DNA of 64,000 nucleotides from Cryptomeria japonica (Eukaryota > Streptophyta > Pinopsida > Cupressales > Cupressaceae): assembly GCF_030272615.1 (NCBI RefSeq), contig NC_081405.1, positions 312,373,235 to 312,437,234 of the forward strand, given 5' to 3'. The notes beneath the pieces are model-generated. The model had not been told where the DNA came from. It ran no database searches and saw only the letters and a program-made list of their open reading frames with translations. Within the stretch, counting starts at the first letter, position 1. Each line of letters begins with the position of its first letter. The translations under genes were made by a program, and so were the position numbers. Positions 58,958 through 64,000 of this stretch are shown here, piece after piece.

Positions 58958-59695
58958 TGCATAAGTGTGCTTATAACCGCACACACAATTTTACAAGTCA
59001 GACACATGTTTTCTGATCATAAACATGTCTTTAGACCATAGACACAGTTTTACATGCTAGACACACACCTTCAACTAGGCATGCATCTATACCTACCAGG
59101 CATGCAATTTTACACTGCACATGTGTCGATAAAGACCCTACATAAATTTTTAGCTAAACCTATTCTTGTCACATTTTTGGAAACTTAGCAAACCTACCCT
59201 ATTTATGATGCATTAAATGCACCACAAGGACAAAATGAGATGTACTTATCGGTTCTTCATGCTCCTCTGGTCGCTCAAACTACCGCATGTGCTCAAATTT
59301 GTTGAGTGACTACACTGCGCTAACCATTTCTCCTATTGTTCTTCTTTGCTTTGTGTCATGATCAATGAAATTGATGGATGTAAATTAGGAGATCCTTCCC
59401 CCAAGCTCCTATTTATAAGCGCTAAAACCCTAGTTTCTTGTGTTACCCTATTGCACTCCCGCATGGCCCTAGTGACCTAATCTTGGCTCATCCTTTACCA
59501 CTATAGCCTATGTATTTTGTCATTTTGTCTATGTATCTTATCTTTCAATCAAGATATAGTCTGGAACTTCTCTCCAATTCTTCACCCAATCTCTCAAGGG
59601 ATCATATATCACCTTCCAAACTAGTGCATGTATCAATTAAAAAATTTATTATTTGAAACAACACGATCAACTGCATTGTCTCAAAGAGGGGCAAA
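58958..59695 (+). other. 3' non-coding region of a gypsy-type element with polypurine tract
   Basis: No gene is seen. 58960-59120 repeats 'agacacacacctt', 'ggcatgcatctat' and 'acatgtgtc' in a loose tandem. At 59681-59695 'aaagaggggcaaaa' immediately precedes an LTR-like start, as in plant gypsy elements. The region is continuous with 53301-53490 across element C. Confidence 0.6.
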
Positions 59696-60230
59696 ATGTA
59701 GACACCTAAAATTGACCTTTAATTAAATAAATATTTTTTATTTATTAATTATACTAATATCTTATATTAATTAAATAAATATTTAATTTATTTAATTAAT
59801 TCACTAAGCCTCTTCTTTCTAATTAAAACAAATATTTATTATCTATTTAATCGCATCCTTCTTTCCCAAATTAAATAAATATTTTGTTTATTTAATTTAT
59901 GTGGCCTTTCCTCTATTAGTTAAATAAATACTTTTATTTATTTAATTACTTTAGTTATCATTTTCCTCTTATCCACATGACAACAAAGTTCCCTAAATTA
60001 TTGTTGTCACAAAAGTTTGTAACCTTGTTGAACACTAATGCTCAATAGCCTTGTGAAACATGGAAACAACCTCCAAGTGTGGAACCTTCTGCATGTGAGG
60101 TTGAATCTCTAGAGAAGGCTGACAAATCAGAGTGTAGTGTTGGACCAACCCAACACTTATAAAGCCAATTTTAGGAATCAAGAGGAGAAAAGGGGAGATG
60201 GAATGTTGAAAGAGAAATGAGAGGTGATGC
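59696..60230 (+). repeat. LTR of the TGTAGACAC gypsy family (end uncertain)
   Basis: It starts TGTAGACACC after a purine tract. Its 'ttaattaaataaatatt' AT-rich opening matches that of the solo LTR at 27966. Similarity fades after about 150 bp. A possible end is 'gaggtgatgca' at about 60231. It probably belongs to the element that carries the antisense PMD. Confidence 0.55.
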
Positions 60231-61681
60231 ACCTAGATTTAAAGATGTTTCTTTCCCCACTTGTGAATGCACAAGATGCCAATAAACCACCCAAAAGCAT
60301 ACACAAATCTCAATCTGACAACTATCTCAAAAGAAAAAAATTAAGGTCAAGACCTAACTTATGCTAAGAGGGATTAAGAAATATCCTTAGACAACATAGC
60401 AAGCACAATTTAACATAGATTGAAATCAAGAGATAGAAGAAGAAGGATTGCATAATAGGAGTTGAATAACACGCACTATATTCAATAATAGAGGTAAGTT
60501 AAAAATAGATAATCTATCAACATAAAGGCAAGGCAATTACAGTTGTAAAAATCATAGAATTCTATAAGAGAAAAGGGGAGAAGAACCTCTAGAATATGTT
60601 GCAATTTTATTTTATAGATCAGTCATAACTCAGATGGAACATTCCATTTTGAAACCCTAAATTGACTAGGGTTAATTCACAAAGGAAAGAGGATCAGATC
60701 TGACTGATTGATCCAATGTTGCATGCTTGAAGATATTTTGCAAAACTAGGGAAAAGCAATGATCCCTAAAAAAAGGGAGAAACCCTACATTTGGATGGTT
60801 TATGATGCCCTTGTCAGGCCCAAAAGTCTTCCGCAAATAATAAATGGGCATGGGTGGTTGAGAGTAATGTCTGCAGAGCTGTGGCAGAGTAATGACAATT
60901 GTCCCTCATCCTCATGGAAGTGGATGGAAAGAGATTGCATCCGATTTGGTTCACCAACGAGGTCAAAAACTGATTTTTGACCCATTAAGTTGGTAACCAC
61001 CCCTAGGAACTAATTTGAAATTCAACATCCACTTTAGGTTTTAATATGGGTCACACGATCCGCTCCTCACCCATAGAAGGATGACTAAGATTGTGTCATG
61101 AAAACATGCTAGCCCCACTAGCTAAACAACCTTACTGTGGTTCCATAGCCAAGGATAGAACATATTCTTTAACGCTGCAATATTGCGGTGACCATTGCTC
61201 ATCCTAAGTCCATTACAATACCACAGGGAAGAAATATTATTGCCCCTAAACTATCATGGTAGAGCGGTAACATCCTCCTGAATGACCATCAACCCTATCG
61301 CCATATCGTAGGGGTCAAGTTGCGGTTAGCCATAATCTCTACGACCCCAAAATAACATCACAAATCTTCCCACCGCTTGGCTATTGCAACACCACAAATA
61401 GAACCCAGTAATCCCTCCTGACTACAACAATATTGTGATCAGCAACAAGTGGGTATCGCAACATCATAGAGATGGACCAATGGCTAGCTCCAACCACTGC
61501 GATACTACAATAAGGTAGTTATATTATTGTAAGCCCTTTGCTTGTCAATAGTTGGTAAAAAGATGACAGTCTCAGGATGGAAAAGGGACACTCAAGTTGA
61601 TAAGGTTAAGTGGAATGACCACTAGAGTTGGTCAACCAAGAAAAAGAGCAAGGCCAAAAAAAGGGCTAAGGCAAGAAGCCT
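60231..61681. other. Non-coding DNA, no gene recognised
   Basis: There are only short frames on both strands. 61140-61520 has repeated 'gcaatattgcggt' and 'tatcgcaacatcata' type phrases, a decayed repeat. Nothing else is supported. Confidence 0.45.
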
Positions 61682-61735
61682 TAAGGGTTTAGGGTTTAGG
61701 GTTTAGGGTTTAGGGTTTAGGGTTTAGGGTTTAGG
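61682..61735. repeat. Interstitial telomeric repeat, six perfect TTTAGGG units
   Basis: TTTAGGG is repeated six times at 61688-61729, with partial units at both edges (ttaaggg, tttagg). This is the common plant telomere unit inside non-telomeric DNA. Confidence 0.95.
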
Positions 61736-62068
61736 CTCTTGGGGAAATAACAGGGTTCTAGTTAGTAGATTATCTCAGATTGGTTATCTACATGACTAAG
61801 GTTGACGCAAAAATGGTCAACATTTCTGGTGACTTAGAGGGGTGGCAAGCTTGCTTGGCATATGATTAGTAGCCTTGGGGAATCCATTAGGCACAATTTC
61901 AAGACTGCAATAAGATAAAAACCTCTGCCTTTGTAACCTGCACATATCAAAACTTTTCCATTCTAGGGGAGAATGGCTTATGCTCATGCACTTCTTGGAA
62001 AGCTAAAAGATAAGAAAAATATTTACATGGGCCAGAAATCACCTCAAAAGGAATCCTTAAGGTGGATG
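61736..62068 (-). pseudogene. Tail of gypsy polyprotein relic, left of the miniature element
   Basis: The minus strand continues the reading from 63217 (…LPTEVNGI) into about 62068 with H-L-K and then F-G-D-F-W-P-M-like residues before it decays. It is weak beyond 62000. No other gene is seen. Confidence 0.35.
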
Positions 62069-62356
62069 AATTAGAAAATTAGACTACAGAAATAAAACAT
62101 CTAAAAATATAACAGAGAAAGACTGAAGTACTATTTTATTCATCAAATAGTATTACATATTTATAGCTATTGAAGACTCAAAGATCCTCTTATAAAATAG
62201 CTAATTTATTTGACAATACACTAGATATAACTGACAACAAACTAGAAACTAACTAAGAGATATTGGAAGCTAACTGGAGTTGTTCAATATAACAAAGACA
62301 ACAAACTTAACATGTGGACACATCTACATGTTTATTCTGGAACAATAATTCCAACA
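62069..62356 (-). repeat. 3' LTR of miniature element
   Basis: It matches 62934-63216, for example 'aacagagaaagactgaagta', 'caaatagtattacatattta' and 'gatataact'. It ends attccaaca on the plus strand. Confidence 0.88.
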
Positions 62357-62933
62357 CCGCCTCTTAATGCTACAATAATAAACTGATTTACAATAGTAAA
62401 TAAAATAGTTCATAATATAGAAGCTATTCTTTAAAAATAGTTCATAGACTAGTAAGACTTCTTCAAGTTTCTCCCAACTACTGATATAGCCATGCAACTA
62501 TCATCCAAGTTCCCAATACCATTGGATGCCATTTGAACATGAAGTGTCTCATCACCCTCGTAAAGGTATGATATTGAACTTCTAGATTTTTTGGATCTCC
62601 CCTAAACTATTGGACAACAATTCTCACATGCATATCTGATAACCTCAATGAGGTATAGTTTCTCTGATTTGGTAGCACCTCAGACTATTGAGCATCTATC
62701 TAGCCTCTACTACATCCTTTCCTATCTTCAAAGGATTGGCCTCTTCAAAATAGAACAAATTCTTCATTTTTAATAATATCATCATCACTATCTTCATTTG
62801 ATGGTTCCTCTAGAACTACTAACATTCTTTTAGCTCTTATAGTTGTAGTGCACTACTCAATAATAGATTTTGAGCAAAACTCATAGAATACTCAACTGTT
62901 CAAACAAAAATGGAGCACATGGCCCTGATACCA

Positions 62934-63216
62934 AATTAAAAAATTAGACTACAAAAATAAAATATCTAAAAATATAACAGAGAAAGACTGAAGTACTAAT
63001 TTATTCATCAAATAGTATTACATATTTATAGTTGTTGAAGACTCAAATATCTTCCTATAAAATAGCTCATTTATTTGACAACACCAAGATATAACTAACA
63101 ACAAACTAGAAACTAAGAGATATTGGTAGCTAACTAGAGTTGTTGAACAAAACAAAGATAACAAACTAAATATGTGAACATATTTACGCATTTATTTTGG
63201 AGCATTAATTCCAACA
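62934..63216 (-). repeat. 5' LTR of miniature element
   Basis: It is the partner of 62069-62356 with scattered substitutions and small gaps. Its plus-strand right end is attccaaca at 63216. Confidence 0.88.
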
Positions 63217-64000
63217 GGATTCCATTGACTTCAGTGGGGAGGGCCTCACCACTAACTGTGGATATATTGAAAGAATTGGCCTCCTTGTAGCTAGTGATGA
63301 CATGTAGGCCACTCCAAATAGCATATAATTTAGAGTTCTTACTTGGTTTGGCTTGGTCAGCACCCCACTTTAGAAAAATTTCACCAACCTTGAAGGTCCT
63401 ATGAGTGTCTTTTCTATCAAAACTTCTTTTGACCTGTCCTTGATGGATATTGAGGGTTTGTGTGGCCTTATCTCTAGTTTCTTCTAGCTCCATCAACTTT
63501 GCATATCTGACTATCTTGCAATCATTCTCCATGAGATTTAGCCAGTGTGCCAAGTCGAAAGAAGGAAACTCAAGAGATAAAGAAGCCTTTCTTCTCTTCC
63601 ATACACTAACATGAAAGGTGAATTACCAATTTCTCTCTTAGGTGTGATCATGTTAGCCCATAGGGTTGTTCGTAACTTCAAATGCCAAGACCACTGATTA
63701 TCATCTAAGGTCCTTTTGATGATTTAGATGAGATTCTTATTAGACGACTCGGCTAGGTCATTCCTCTAGGGGTAGTAGTTTGATGATATCTTCAACTATA
63801 CGTCATGCCTAACTGCCCATAATTTGATTTGAGCTCCAACAAAAGATTTGGCGTTGTTAGATATGATGGTGGAATGGGAACCAAACCTAGTTAAAATTCC
63901 CTCCGATAATTTAACCACTAAACTTTCAGTAGCATCTTTCAAGGTAACTACCTTTGTCCACCTTGTGAAGTAATCTATGACAGCCAAAATCCACTTATGG
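63217..64000 (-). pseudogene. Ty3/gypsy integrase relic, continues past window
   Basis: Minus strand. WILAVIDYFTRW (63995-63960) and VVKLSEGILTRFGSHSTIIS belong to the integrase core. SNNAKSFVG has Asn where the second catalytic Asp (SDNAKSF) is expected. LKISSNYYP and LAESSNKNL (63770-63740) hold the catalytic Glu. Then come NSPFMLVYG-like text, AHWLNLMENDCKIVRYAKLM and FKVGEIFLKWGADQAKPSKN, ending KLYAIWSGLHVIT, a GPY/F-type module. Three stops (TAG, TAG, TAA) lie in this stretch. The reverse transcriptase would be right of the window. Confidence 0.85.

Larger units (their letters stand above)
62069..63216 (-). mobile_element. Miniature LTR element (TRIM-like), 1.15 kb
   Basis: LTRs of 288 and 283 bp (62069-62356 and 62934-63216) enclose 577 bp. 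On the minus strand the LTR starts TGTTGGAATTA. TGGTATCAGGGC follows the 5' LTR at 62933, a near-perfect initiator-Met primer site. A short purine tract 'attaagaggcggtg' precedes the 3' LTR. Flanks are ggatg/ggatt (4/5). The inside has no intact frame, although an acidic run (EEPSNEDSDDD) near 62790 suggests leftover copia coding sequence. It is inserted in a gypsy integrase region. Confidence 0.82.

Overview
This is nuclear DNA of a seed plant with a large, repeat-filled genome, plausibly a conifer. The evidence is layer upon layer of LTR retrotransposons, Arabidopsis-type TTTAGGG repeats, a plant mobile domain (PMD) relic, AT-rich composition, and no intact host gene, tRNA or rRNA. Nearly every recognisable coding segment is a decayed retroelement. 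Species is inferred, not shown.

Layout. 1-6592: element A, an LTR element whose 5' end lies outside the window. 6593-8700: decayed, intron-bearing pseudogene. 9231-9768: a duplicated block. 9951-11495: solo LTR. 11850-12860: purine-only GA tract, then a minus-strand gene or LINE fragment and non-coding DNA to 17040. 17046-44476: one minus-strand Ty3/gypsy element (E), bounded by AGTAC target duplications and swollen to 27 kb by nested insertions. These are an 8.4-kb insert in its 3' LTR (itself holding a 4.4-kb probable solo LTR, 19726-24119), a solo LTR at 27966-29288, and a 10.4-kb insert in gag that contains a Ty1/copia element (D, 31844-41493). 44482-60230: remains of another gypsy-type element with an antisense PMD gene. 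It is interrupted by element B (45215-51901), a poly(A) retroposon (52438-52872) and copia element C (53496-58952). 61682-61735: interstitial telomeric repeat. 61900-64000: minus-strand gypsy integrase relic with a miniature LTR element inside it (62069-63216).

Most interesting result. Elements A and B are diverged members of one non-autonomous LTR family. Each has an internal region of almost the same size (5025 and 5060 bp) with no protease, integrase or reverse transcriptase that I can see. In their place are a gag-like ORF with four CCHC zinc knuckles, a 300-400 bp spacer, and a second ORF of about 1000-1120 codons that is conserved between A and B and that I cannot assign to a known family. 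Primer site, multiple polypurine tracts and LTR-end motif match the copia elements in the window, so a Sirevirus-like helper in trans is a reasonable inference.

Decay pattern. In-frame stops in six relics that I read by hand are 22 TAG, 5 TAA and no TGA, mostly where glutamine is expected. This fits C-to-T change at methylated CAG (CHG) sites. Coordinates of LTR ends and target duplications were read by eye; percent identities and ages were not computed.
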